Of a DNA stretch of 64,000 nt, positions 36,188 to 44,453 are shown in pieces. The position numbers were made by a program, and so were the translations under genes. Where the stretch lies: NCBI GenBank assembly GCA_014239155.1, contig JAAZZQ010000056.1, positions 62,001 through 126,000 on the forward strand, written 5' to 3'. Position 1 is the stretch's first letter, and each line of letters starts with the position of its first letter. The notes beneath the pieces were generated by a model. The model was given only the letters and a program-made list of their open reading frames with translations. It had not been told where the DNA came from and made no database searches. Source of the stretch: Lachnospiraceae bacterium. GTDB taxonomy: Bacteria > Bacillota > Clostridia > Lachnospirales > Lachnospiraceae.

Positions 36188-37930
36188 TCAAAGCGTTGTC
36201 TCCACAATCTTTCCCTCATCAACTTTATAGATAATATCACACTTCTCAATTGTATTTAAACGGTGTGCAATAATCACCATTGTCTTTCTGCCGTGAAAAC
36301 TGTTGATTGCCTCCATCACTGCTGCCTCAGTCTCATTGTCCAGCGCAGAAGTTGCCTCGTCAAATACCAAAATTTCTGGATTGTGATAAAGCGCTCTTGC
36401 AATACCAAGTCGCTGCCTCTGTCCACCTGAAATGCGGATTCCTCTGTCCCCAATCGCAGTGTCTAGCCCTTCTGGAAGTCCTTTAATAAATTCCTTTAAC
36501 TGCGCCTCTTCAAGTGCCTGCCAGATGCGATTGTCGTCAATCTCCGCCTCCGCAATTCCAAAAGCAATATTATTTCTAATGGATTCATCCACCAGATAAA
36601 TAGACTGCGGAATATAGCCAATCTGTGCCAGCCATGCCGGATAATTGTCAAAGACATTCTCTCCATCACAGGTGATACTGCCTTCTCTAATTTTTAAAAG
36701 TCCTAGAAGAATATCTACAACCGTCGATTTCCCAGCCCCTGATGGTCCCATAATTCCAACGGACTTTCCATAAGGAACAATCATATTTGCCTTGTCAAAT
36801 ATCAGTTTGTCCGTATTGGGATAAGCATATACAATATCTTTCAGCTCAATACAATGTTGAAGCTGCATCTTCTTTGACTTATCAACTGGTCTCAGTGTCT
36901 GATTTGTCCTGCGGCTAATTTCATTAATATTCATATTTTCATACACGTAGTCAAGACAAGGGCGGAAAAAAGAAATATCCGTCAGATAAGTATTAATGCG
37001 ATTCACACTTGGCATCATGCGGCTTGCCGCCACTGCAAAGGCGGCAAGCATTGGTACAAGCGAAGAAGCATCATTTCCAAAGGAAATATATACAACAATA
37101 TATCCAAGTACACTTGCCATAAAAACTGTCTCAATCAAAAGCCTAGGCAAGCTATTTAAAACAGCGTGCTTCTGAGAATATCCAGCGCCAATCTTTCCAC
37201 TCTGCTCATAATTGTCTGCAAAAAATGCTTCTCTGTGTAAAACCTTGACATCTTTAATTCCATAAATTGCCTGAATCCTCCACTTTGCAATTTTTGACTG
37301 AATCGCCTGATTCTTTTCTCCTAGATTAGAAAGACGTGGCTTAAGTACCTTGATAATCAAAAAAGAGAGTATGCCAAACACCACAAGCAGAAATAACAGC
37401 AGTTTCCAATCCGTAACAATCATTACAATACAGAGTAAAACAAACACCACCAACTCTGATGCCAAGGAAATCATTGCCATTAAAATATTAAATACATTTG
37501 GAATATCACTGTCTGTCAGTCGAAATACGGTTGGAATATCCGCATCCAAATAAAACTCGTATGGTCTGTTTAAAAACTCTCGAAGCACTTGACTAATCAA
37601 CTTGTTTCGATTTAATGCGATAAAACGATTCTGCACATATACAAGCAAGAGCAAAAATCCATTTTTGAGCGCATATAAAAAAATCAATGCAAGCAAAAGT
37701 GGAATAATAAATCCCTCAATATCTTGAATACCAAGTACCTGCATTGCCCACCGCATATATTTATTTTCTTGCATCTTAACAGGGTCTATAATCGCCCATG
37801 CAATGGGTAACACTCCCGATACGCTAACTGTCTCTAGCAGACCACCGACAAAGATAAGTACGCCCAAAAAACAAATTTGAATTTTCTGTTTTCTGTCCAG
37901 AATGTAGCGCATTTTTTTAATTATATCCAT
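36188..37930 (-). CDS. ABC-type lipid-linked oligosaccharide flippase, PglK-like (second copy)
   Basis: A 580-residue fused ABC exporter, paralogous to the gene at 14929. The N-terminus MDIIKKMRYILDRKQKIQI, a six-helix membrane domain to about residue 320, then Walker A GPSGAGKSTVVDI, signature ISGGQRQRLGIARAL, Walker B ILVFDEATSALDNETE and VIIAHRLNT. The resemblance to PglK is in the membrane half as well as the ATPase. AAAGG lies twelve bases before the ATG, a long spacing. The 117-base gap upstream is filled by a three-hairpin element (37958-38077). Having two flippases suggests two glycan intermediates or two joined loci. Confidence 0.85.
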   Translation of the reverse strand: MDIIKKMRYILDRKQKIQICFLGVLIFVGGLLETVSVSGVLPIAWAIIDPVKMQENKYMRWAMQVLGIQDIEGFIIPLLLALIFLYALKNGFLLLLVYVQNRFIALNRNKLISQVLREFLNRPYEFYLDADIPTVFRLTDSDIPNVFNILMAMISLASELVVFVLLCIVMIVTDWKLLLFLLVVFGILSFLIIKVLKPRLSNLGEKNQAIQSKIAKWRIQAIYGIKDVKVLHREAFFADNYEQSGKIGAGYSQKHAVLNSLPRLLIETVFMASVLGYIVVYISFGNDASSLVPMLAAFAVAASRMMPSVNRINTYLTDISFFRPCLDYVYENMNINEISRRTNQTLRPVDKSKKMQLQHCIELKDIVYAYPNTDKLIFDKANMIVPYGKSVGIMGPSGAGKSTVVDILLGLLKIREGSITCDGENVFDNYPAWLAQIGYIPQSIYLVDESIRNNIAFGIAEAEIDDNRIWQALEEAQLKEFIKGLPEGLDTAIGDRGIRISGGQRQRLGIARALYHNPEILVFDEATSALDNETEAAVMEAINSFHGRKTMVIIAHRLNTIEKCDIIYKVDEGKIVETTL

Positions 37931-37957
37931 TCTCTAATCATACCTTTCACTTGTAAT

Positions 37958-38077
37958 ATACGCACGGTAAGTAGAGCCGTGCGTATTGCGCCAGCCGCAG
38001 CCGCAAAGCGGCATACTTCCTCATGCGGCTGTGTGCATCACTTTATACTAGTGGTCAGTTTTTTGACCACTAGTATA
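37958..38077 (+). repeat. three-hairpin palindromic element, copy a
   Basis: Three hairpins occur in order. HP1 is ATACGCACGG / CCGTGCGTAT (37958-37967 and 37977-37986). HP2 is compound: basal GCGC (37988-37991) pairs with GTGC (38033-38036), T38032 is bulged, CAGCCGCA pairs with TGCGGCTG (37992-37999 and 38024-38031), inner GCCGC-AAA-GCGGC covers 38000-38012, and an 11-base one-sided bulge ATACTTCCTCA covers 38013-38023. HP3 is a perfect 14-pair palindrome with loop GTTTTT (38044-38077) and reaches into the 3' end of the SGNH gene. The layout is shared with elements near 46.6 kb and 60.0 kb. Confidence 0.8.
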
Positions 38078-39136
38078 GATTTTTTCATAATCATAATTTA
38101 GATAATACTGTTTCTCTGCCTCCAAACGCTTTAGATAATTATCTTGTGTGACAAGCCCCGCGTCGGAAGCAATCCACTGCAAAATCTGACTGTTTATCCT
38201 TGCAGAATAATGCTCCTTATCCCTGTAATTATCAAGATTTGTAATCACTTCATACTGATCAAAAAAATTATATAGTTTCACATTGGGGCATTGCAACAAC
38301 AATTCTGTCACTAATTGTTCTGCTTCAAATTGTCTTATAATAGATCCCTCCTGTATCAAGGAATCCCAATAACAGATGCTGTATGGTGTATAAAAAACAT
38401 AAAATGTCGTATCTGGATATTTGTTTACCAATGAAATCACATTTTCTGTTATATTTTCTATGGTCATTTTTCGTTCTTCTGGTCCCAAAAATGTTGGCAT
38501 ATCCTCCTCCACATGATTTCTGTCATATGTCTGCAAAATATACTGTAATCCTGTTTCTTTCTCCCATGAAGAATATGCATCCATCGTTGTCCGTGGCTGT
38601 CCTGTCACCGTCTTTAAAATATTGGGTAAGACGCCATGATAAAAGATAGACTTATTAAATACATACTGTACATCATTCCACGGATTATCATCATAAAGAT
38701 ACTCCGGGTATCCCTCATACTGTGTCCAGCCTTTCTCTCGAATAAGGCCACTATAATCTAATGTCCACAGAACGGTTTTCAAATTTTTGTTGCGCTGTAA
38801 TGCTCGCTCTAAGTTTTGTGAAAGCTCTTGAAATCCTGCCCCAGAGAATGTTTCTTTTACAGATTGGGTTCCAAACAAAGCATCCATTTCACTTGGCTTA
38901 AAGTTCTGCGCCATTGATGTTCCCGTAATAATAGCATTGTAATCAAAATGTCTTGAGATCCCATCATTTGTATACCGCTCGTCATACAGTCGATAGGAGA
39001 CAAATGAAAACGGCTTGTGAAAATGAAAATATGGATCAAATATCCAAACAATCAAAAAAACAAGAAAAATTGACAGTAATAGTGACACAAAACATCGCAC
39101 AAACCATTTTTTGGCATCTTTTTGTCTCTGGTCCAT
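38048..39136 (-). CDS. SGNH-type O-acyltransferase partner of MBOAT
   Basis: A 362-residue protein with one N-terminal helix (about 13-32) and an extracellular domain. AIITGTSMAQNFKPSEMD near residue 65 resembles the GDS serine block, and DNYRDKEHYSARINSQIL near 315 supplies the catalytic Asp and His of an SGNH enzyme. It follows an MBOAT gene by 19 bases, the arrangement used to O-acylate extracellular sugars. Its last nine codons and the stop codon lie inside a 14-base-pair palindrome (38044-38077), so the present C-terminus (YTSGQKTDH) seems to come from an inserted element. AAGGGAAGG precedes the ATG. It is not closely related to the DHHW protein at 11508. Confidence 0.75.
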   Translation of the reverse strand: MDQRQKDAKKWFVRCFVSLLLSIFLVFLIVWIFDPYFHFHKPFSFVSYRLYDERYTNDGISRHFDYNAIITGTSMAQNFKPSEMDALFGTQSVKETFSGAGFQELSQNLERALQRNKNLKTVLWTLDYSGLIREKGWTQYEGYPEYLYDDNPWNDVQYVFNKSIFYHGVLPNILKTVTGQPRTTMDAYSSWEKETGLQYILQTYDRNHVEEDMPTFLGPEERKMTIENITENVISLVNKYPDTTFYVFYTPYSICYWDSLIQEGSIIRQFEAEQLVTELLLQCPNVKLYNFFDQYEVITNLDNYRDKEHYSARINSQILQWIASDAGLVTQDNYLKRLEAEKQYYLNYDYEKIYTSGQKTDH

Positions 39137-39155
39137 TATCCTTCCCTTTCAGTTT

Positions 39156-40631
39156 TTAAAAATTAAAATACAAAAACTCACTGACATCTGAAAGCGTTAA
39201 AATGCTCCACAACATTAAAACAACAATCACAATAATCTGTTTGACAGAATAACGCATCTTGGCAATTTTTTCCTGTGTATTCTTCATAAAAAAACAAGCA
39301 GCCACAACAATCAGGCTAAATCCAACTAACAGGATTCCCGGATACTGTCCCACAATCCCGTCAAGTCCAATTTTACAAAGGAACTTTACCTCCACCAAAT
39401 CATTAAATGCATCTGTCATAGGCTTGTATAGCACGCCATCACCAGTGACTTTTAGATGTCGCCAGAGCTGTCCTGCCTGCGCAATGGATTCCGCCCGAAA
39501 AAGACTCATTGAAAAAAGGCAAAATACAAATGTCACCAACACGCCAACTGCCCTTGGAACCCACCGAAAAAATCGCCCAAATAGCTTTTCAATTACATTG
39601 CCAATCCCATTGATTACGCCCCATAAAATAAAAGTCCAATTTGCACCATGCCATATTCCACTCACCAAAAACACAATGAGTATATTGACGTACCTTCTGA
39701 CAGGTCCTCTTCTGCTTCCGCCAAGCGGAATATACACATATTTGGTAAAAAATCTTGTCAGAGTCATATGCCATCTTGCCCAAAACTCCACAATAGATGC
39801 CGCTTTATATGGAGAGTTAAAGTTTATTGGAAGTTCTACATTAAACAGATAGCCAATCCCTAATGCAATGTCACAATATCCACTAAAATCAAAATAAATC
39901 TGCATGGTATAGCATACCATCAAAACCAGCACACTCACTGCATTAAGATCGCTTATATTTTCATAGCCGATTATCACAATCTTAGAAAAGGTGTCTGCTA
40001 TCAGAACTTTTTTGGCAAGTCCCAGCGCAAATGCATAGATTCCCTTGCTCAAATTTGTATAGTTCAACACATGATTTTTCTCATCTCGAAGCTGTGGTAT
40101 CAGTTCATCATGATATACAATTGGTCCTGCAACCAATTGTGGAAAAAAAGAAACATATGCCGCATACTCCAACAAACTATATGGTTCACACTCCCTTTTA
40201 TAATTGTCTATCACATAAGAAAGCTGCTGAAATGTATAGAAACTGATACCAAGCGGTAATATTACACGCAAAAGTCCAATATCCGCTCCAAAAGCACGAT
40301 TGATATTTTCAATAAAAAAATCATAATACTTAAAATAAAATAAAATGCCTAAATTAATAAACAGACCGATAAGCAATAGTATTCGCCGCCATAAAACGAC
40401 ACTTACTTTGGATAAAATGCTCACAAGCCCAAAGTTAAGCAAAATGCTCACCATTAAAATTACCATATATCGAACGCTGACCGCATTATAATCATAGCCG
40501 TAAAACAACATAGACATCACAATAAGCCAGCAAAGGGAAAGCTTGTATTTTTTTATAGAATGAAATCCATAATATCCTGCAAGCACAACTGGCAAAAACA
40601 GGAAAATAAAGATATAAGAATTAAAAAGCAT
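39156..40631 (-). CDS. MBOAT family membrane-bound O-acyltransferase (second copy)
   Basis: A 491-residue polytopic protein: FLFLPVVLAGYYGFHSIKKYK start, SFFPQLVAGPIVYHDEL near residue 170, FWARWHMTLTRFFTKYVYIPLGG near 290 and the catalytic-histidine block LVSGIWHGANWTFILWG near 325. It pairs with the SGNH gene immediately downstream and would pass acyl groups across the membrane to it. AAGGAG lies five bases before the ATG. Compared with the MBOAT at 12655 the loop after the catalytic histidine is longer. The acyl group and the target sugar are unknown. Confidence 0.92.
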   Translation of the reverse strand: MLFNSYIFIFLFLPVVLAGYYGFHSIKKYKLSLCWLIVMSMLFYGYDYNAVSVRYMVILMVSILLNFGLVSILSKVSVVLWRRILLLIGLFINLGILFYFKYYDFFIENINRAFGADIGLLRVILPLGISFYTFQQLSYVIDNYKRECEPYSLLEYAAYVSFFPQLVAGPIVYHDELIPQLRDEKNHVLNYTNLSKGIYAFALGLAKKVLIADTFSKIVIIGYENISDLNAVSVLVLMVCYTMQIYFDFSGYCDIALGIGYLFNVELPINFNSPYKAASIVEFWARWHMTLTRFFTKYVYIPLGGSRRGPVRRYVNILIVFLVSGIWHGANWTFILWGVINGIGNVIEKLFGRFFRWVPRAVGVLVTFVFCLFSMSLFRAESIAQAGQLWRHLKVTGDGVLYKPMTDAFNDLVEVKFLCKIGLDGIVGQYPGILLVGFSLIVVAACFFMKNTQEKIAKMRYSVKQIIVIVVLMLWSILTLSDVSEFLYFNF

Positions 40632-40653
40632 GTAATCTCCTTCAGTATTTGTT

Positions 40654-41709
40654 TCATTCGCTTAAGAACACTTCTTTCTGCCCTTTAGCTTTTCTTTTTA
40701 TTGGCACTATTATACGTGCATAAACCCTATTTGCAATGCAATATCCTAGCGGACTACGCAGAAACATACTCATGCGAAACAAGTCTCCTTTGCTTCTATG
40801 AACCTTTGCATAGACTTGTCGAATCGCCACTTTTTCACTCCGCATCATCTTTGCCAGACGCTTTGCATCTGTTCTTGTCTTCTGACAAGCAGACAAATCT
40901 AAATAATAGGATAAAAGACGCCTCCAAAAATAATATGCAGCCAAATCTCCCATTGTTTCCGATACATTTGTTCGGATATAAGAAATATGCGCGCGCCAAA
41001 AAGGGATTTCATCTCTAAACATTCGTTCGCTTTTGGTCACATTCATAATGCTTCCCTGTCTATCTTGTACATAATGATAAAAACCAGTATCCATGTAGAC
41101 GGCTTTTTTCAGTTTACAAAATGCTTTGGTAGTGTACATAATATCCTCTGAGTTTCTCCCTTTTGGAAAGAACATATCTTTCACCAAATCTTTATGAAAT
41201 AATTTACTCCACACAGAATTATAAATTACATATTGATCATGCCCGCAAATATAAATCTTCAATAGTGCCTCCCTAGAAAGAGGTACCACTTGATTGCTCT
41301 CTACATTAGAAGTGGTCGGGTTAAAATCCTTTGTGCTGTACTCTGTAACATAACGACAGATTGCAAGCTCTGCCTGATTGTCAACACATGCAGTGTACAT
41401 ACGTTCATACATATCTAGTTCTATCCAGTCATCACTGTCCACATAGCCAATATAAATTCCTGTGGCAACCTTAAGCCCAGCATTTCTGGCATCTGACAAC
41501 CCGCCATTTGGTTTGTGTACTACCTTTATTCGCTTATCGCTTTTTGCATAGACATCACACATCTGCCCAGAATGGTCCGTTGAACCATCATCTACTAATA
41601 TAATTTCAAGAGTTTGATAGGTCTGATGCAACACCGATTGAATGCAGCGGTCCAGATATTCTTCTACATTATATACTGGAATTATAATTGAAATTAAATC
41701 TTTCTGCAT
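40654..41709 (-). CDS. GT2 family glycosyltransferase (EpsJ/CpsI-like)
   Basis: A 351-residue GT2 enzyme of the common Gram-positive capsule type: LISIIIPVYNVEEYLDRCIQ, ILVDDGSTDHSGQMCD, NGGLSDARNAGL and YIGYVDSDDWIELDMYE. Later, FFPKGRNSEDIMYTTKAF carries the conserved ED that acts as catalytic base. The frame is open to 41769, but the ATG at 41707-41709 has AAAGGAT five bases upstream and begins at the domain edge. It lies between the GT11 gene and an MBOAT gene. EpsJ- and CpsI-type enzymes add galactose, glucose or their amino forms; which one is not readable here. Confidence 0.9.
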   Translation of the reverse strand: MQKDLISIIIPVYNVEEYLDRCIQSVLHQTYQTLEIILVDDGSTDHSGQMCDVYAKSDKRIKVVHKPNGGLSDARNAGLKVATGIYIGYVDSDDWIELDMYERMYTACVDNQAELAICRYVTEYSTKDFNPTTSNVESNQVVPLSREALLKIYICGHDQYVIYNSVWSKLFHKDLVKDMFFPKGRNSEDIMYTTKAFCKLKKAVYMDTGFYHYVQDRQGSIMNVTKSERMFRDEIPFWRAHISYIRTNVSETMGDLAAYYFWRRLLSYYLDLSACQKTRTDAKRLAKMMRSEKVAIRQVYAKVHRSKGDLFRMSMFLRSPLGYCIANRVYARIIVPIKRKAKGQKEVFLSE

Positions 41710-41799
41710 GAGAATCCTTTCATATAACAGTTCAAATACCCTTTTATAGCAATTTGGGATTTGTGACAAATTAATTTATTACAAATTAAAATTTTTTAA

Positions 41800-42696
41800 T
41801 CAACATACAGTCCCCAAAGCATCAATTAATATCCACCTAGGCCAATTTTGGTGCACTGTCTTTGTATCTATTGTCTCATAATTATCGTGGTGCAGCGGGC
41901 GCAGCATCAATTTGTCTGGATTTTGATTCAGCCTTGCTCCCCACATGCTAAAAGTGCTATTTGCACAGATATTGTGTTTGCAACAGCTCATTAACTGCAT
42001 ATCGTATAAACTGTTCCTTCCTGTATTCCAATCTACAATACGCATATTCTCTTTGTTGTAGATGCTTCTCACATATGTGATGTCATCTGAAAAAATATAA
42101 AATATTGGATTTTTCACTCGCTCTGCAATATAATTAATCGCACTGTTATAATAAGCCTCTGTGCAAATTCCCATATACCGTTTTCCATCTGCCACGGTCA
42201 AATAATCATCGCGCCGAATATGAATGCTTACCGCATTCTCTTGTCTCATTGCTTGCATTGTCTGCAAGTTGCGTGGGTCAGCACTTTTAGGAAACTTAAT
42301 CTTTTGTTGTAATAAGGATATAATGTCTATATAATATCGCTCACAGCTCCAAAAACCATAGAGATACACATTATCCATAGAAAAGATTTCTGGCATATAA
42401 ACTGCTGTCTCTCTAATAGTCCTTTCTCGTCGACCCGTAAGCTTTCTTCTAATTCGGTCTGTAACCCTCATGCTGTTATCCAAAAAAAGGCGGCGTTCCT
42501 TCTCTGTACAAACCTCGTATTTTAGTGCATCAAGCCATTCCAATTCCAGCGCACGCCACTCTCTTTCCTCGCCTTTTGCTTCTTTATATGCGTATAAGTC
42601 AAGTTTCACTTCTTTTCCAAGAAATTTAAACTTTTCATATAGCGCATATTGATAAAGTTGATTGCCAAGTCCTCCCATAACATGTATGATTATCAT
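41800..42696 (-). CDS. GT11 alpha-1,2-fucosyltransferase family protein
   Basis: A 298-residue GT11 enzyme with intact motifs: MIIIHVMGGLGNQLYQYAL at the N-terminus, AVSIHIRRDDYLTV near residue 150 (the HxRRxD donor block) and NICANSTFSMWGARL near 245. The usual reaction is transfer of L-fucose from GDP-fucose to the 2-hydroxyl of a galactose-type acceptor. GDP-fucose genes (gmd, fcl) are not in the window. The ATG at 42694-42696 has GGAG seven bases before it; the longer frame to 42729 has no ribosome site and would overlap the upstream stop. The family is secure. Confidence 0.88.
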   Translation of the reverse strand: MIIIHVMGGLGNQLYQYALYEKFKFLGKEVKLDLYAYKEAKGEEREWRALELEWLDALKYEVCTEKERRLFLDNSMRVTDRIRRKLTGRRERTIRETAVYMPEIFSMDNVYLYGFWSCERYYIDIISLLQQKIKFPKSADPRNLQTMQAMRQENAVSIHIRRDDYLTVADGKRYMGICTEAYYNSAINYIAERVKNPIFYIFSDDITYVRSIYNKENMRIVDWNTGRNSLYDMQLMSCCKHNICANSTFSMWGARLNQNPDKLMLRPLHHDNYETIDTKTVHQNWPRWILIDALGTVC

Positions 42697-42730
42697 AATC
42701 TGTCTCCATTTAGGAATATTATTTGTCATT

Positions 42731-44440
42731 TTATTTCAATGTTGTGTCTGGGCAAAAGCCCTCCCTTATCGTTTCTCCTCGAAAAAAGATTGGCGTCTTT
42801 CTTGGAATTGCCGGAAAAGAATCATATCCAACTCTATCTCCACTGCGCGGATAATAAAATATAACTCCATTCACATCATAGCTTTCCAGTTCATATTGCC
42901 CGTAATCCTGCTGAAATACATATGCCTGTTTTGCTGACTCCGCATAAACATAACGCACAAAAGAGAGCAGTTTTACAGCCGAAAATAGGAATAGTGTTGC
43001 TGTTCCCAACAACGCTATCTTTACTATCATATCCTTTTTTTGGAATTTGTCAAAGTATTTTCTTAAAATATCAAATAAAATACCACCCGTTATCACGACT
43101 GTAAGCAGAATATAAGCATATCCATACCGCAATAACGGCGCAGAAAATTGCCAAAAAATATAAGAAGAAAGAATCGTGCCAAGTACCAGAAGTTGATTAG
43201 CGTACATCTGTTCACAATTTCGTCTAAAAAGAACTTTCCGAATGATTAAAAGAATAAAAATAACAACGCAAATCATATCTGCCAGTACAAGCAACTTTCC
43301 AATGACAGGCAATGTGTTATAAAACCATGCCGGAAACCATTCTCCCACTGGCAAATCAGCCAGCGCTGCATTATAAATTCCTCTTCCCCATGTCCGAATT
43401 TCCGCCGCATCCAGCGCTGCCGATGCAGCAGGAATTTTCCAGTCTACACGAAATAAATCTAATGCTGGAAATGGATATAGCAAATATCCCGATATTAAAA
43501 CTGTCCTTGCAAGCCACGGAACAATCACTTCACACCCCAATAATAGATAAACACCAATATCGCGCAGCTTTTTTTCTCGTAGCAAGATACACAGCGGTTT
43601 TATTACCAATATTAAAATAAAACCCGCTGTTAGCTTTAATGTCATGGCATAGCCCCCCGCCACGCACAAAAGGGCGTAGGGCGCTGCCTGCTTTTCGTCA
43701 TTCTCTATAAGTTCCAGCCATTTTATTACAATAAAAAACACAACGCACATAACAGCGTAGTCAGAGGCTGGCGCAACAATATCACTGTAAATGACTGTCA
43801 GATAATAAAAAGCACCCACTCTTGCAAAATCTGTTACGAATGTCTTTCTATTCTTCTTTTTCTGAAACAGAGTAAGCACCTGTATCCAAAGCAAAAGCGC
43901 TATAAATCCATTGACCGTATGCAGAGACCTGCCACAGAGAAATTTCATACTGTAGAGTGCAGACAACGCAAAAAAGGAACTGTTGTAGGCAAAACGCACA
44001 TGAATATTGCCCAGTCCCTTTACAATACCATATTCCTCAATCCATCGAATACTCTGTGCATGATACAAATCAGAATCATAGTGCATATACCCGCGCGAAG
44101 TACAAAAGCACCACAAGATAACACTTACCGCCAACACAAGCTTTCTTGCCCTGCTGTTGTTTCTCCATACACTACATAATAGTTGTGTAATCTGCTGGTG
44201 CTGTATCGCCACAACCGGAATGCACATTCCTACAAGAACAAGATTCGCCACTGCGCCAACTTTATAAAACAAACTAAACACCTGCGCATACACAGTAATT
44301 GTTATCAATCCTGCCGCCAAAATACTACTGATACTTTTTACACGGTATTGAAAGTGCCTCCATACAATTTCGCGCAGCCGCATTCCCATCAAAAATGCAG
44401 TGATTGCAATATAGATCCAGTTAAAAAATACAGAAAGCAT
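42731..44440 (-). CDS. LIC_10190-like polytopic membrane protein
   Basis: A 569-residue protein with about thirteen hydrophobic helices. GYMHYDSDLYHAQSIRWIEEYGIVKGLGNIH near residues 120-150, then RFAYNSSFFALSALYS, is the signature loop of the LIC_10190 membrane family, found in Leptospira and Gram-positive capsule clusters. Its acidic first loop recalls GT-C glycosyltransferases using polyprenyl-linked donors. The frame is open to 44461, but the ATG at 44438-44440 has GGAGG five bases upstream and leaves 13 bases to the asparagine synthetase stop. The exact activity of this family has not been shown to my knowledge. Confidence 0.65.
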   Translation of the reverse strand: MLSVFFNWIYIAITAFLMGMRLREIVWRHFQYRVKSISSILAAGLITITVYAQVFSLFYKVGAVANLVLVGMCIPVVAIQHQQITQLLCSVWRNNSRARKLVLAVSVILWCFCTSRGYMHYDSDLYHAQSIRWIEEYGIVKGLGNIHVRFAYNSSFFALSALYSMKFLCGRSLHTVNGFIALLLWIQVLTLFQKKKNRKTFVTDFARVGAFYYLTVIYSDIVAPASDYAVMCVVFFIVIKWLELIENDEKQAAPYALLCVAGGYAMTLKLTAGFILILVIKPLCILLREKKLRDIGVYLLLGCEVIVPWLARTVLISGYLLYPFPALDLFRVDWKIPAASAALDAAEIRTWGRGIYNAALADLPVGEWFPAWFYNTLPVIGKLLVLADMICVVIFILLIIRKVLFRRNCEQMYANQLLVLGTILSSYIFWQFSAPLLRYGYAYILLTVVITGGILFDILRKYFDKFQKKDMIVKIALLGTATLFLFSAVKLLSFVRYVYAESAKQAYVFQQDYGQYELESYDVNGVIFYYPRSGDRVGYDSFPAIPRKTPIFFRGETIREGFCPDTTLK

Positions 44441-44453
44441 TTTTTCCTCCGCT

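Noticed and set aside
39259-39852. A 197-codon open frame on the plus strand
   Set aside because: It lies antisense inside the MBOAT gene, has no ribosome site or domain, and its composition is that of a reversed membrane protein. The same applies to the other plus-strand open frames across 1-46 kb.
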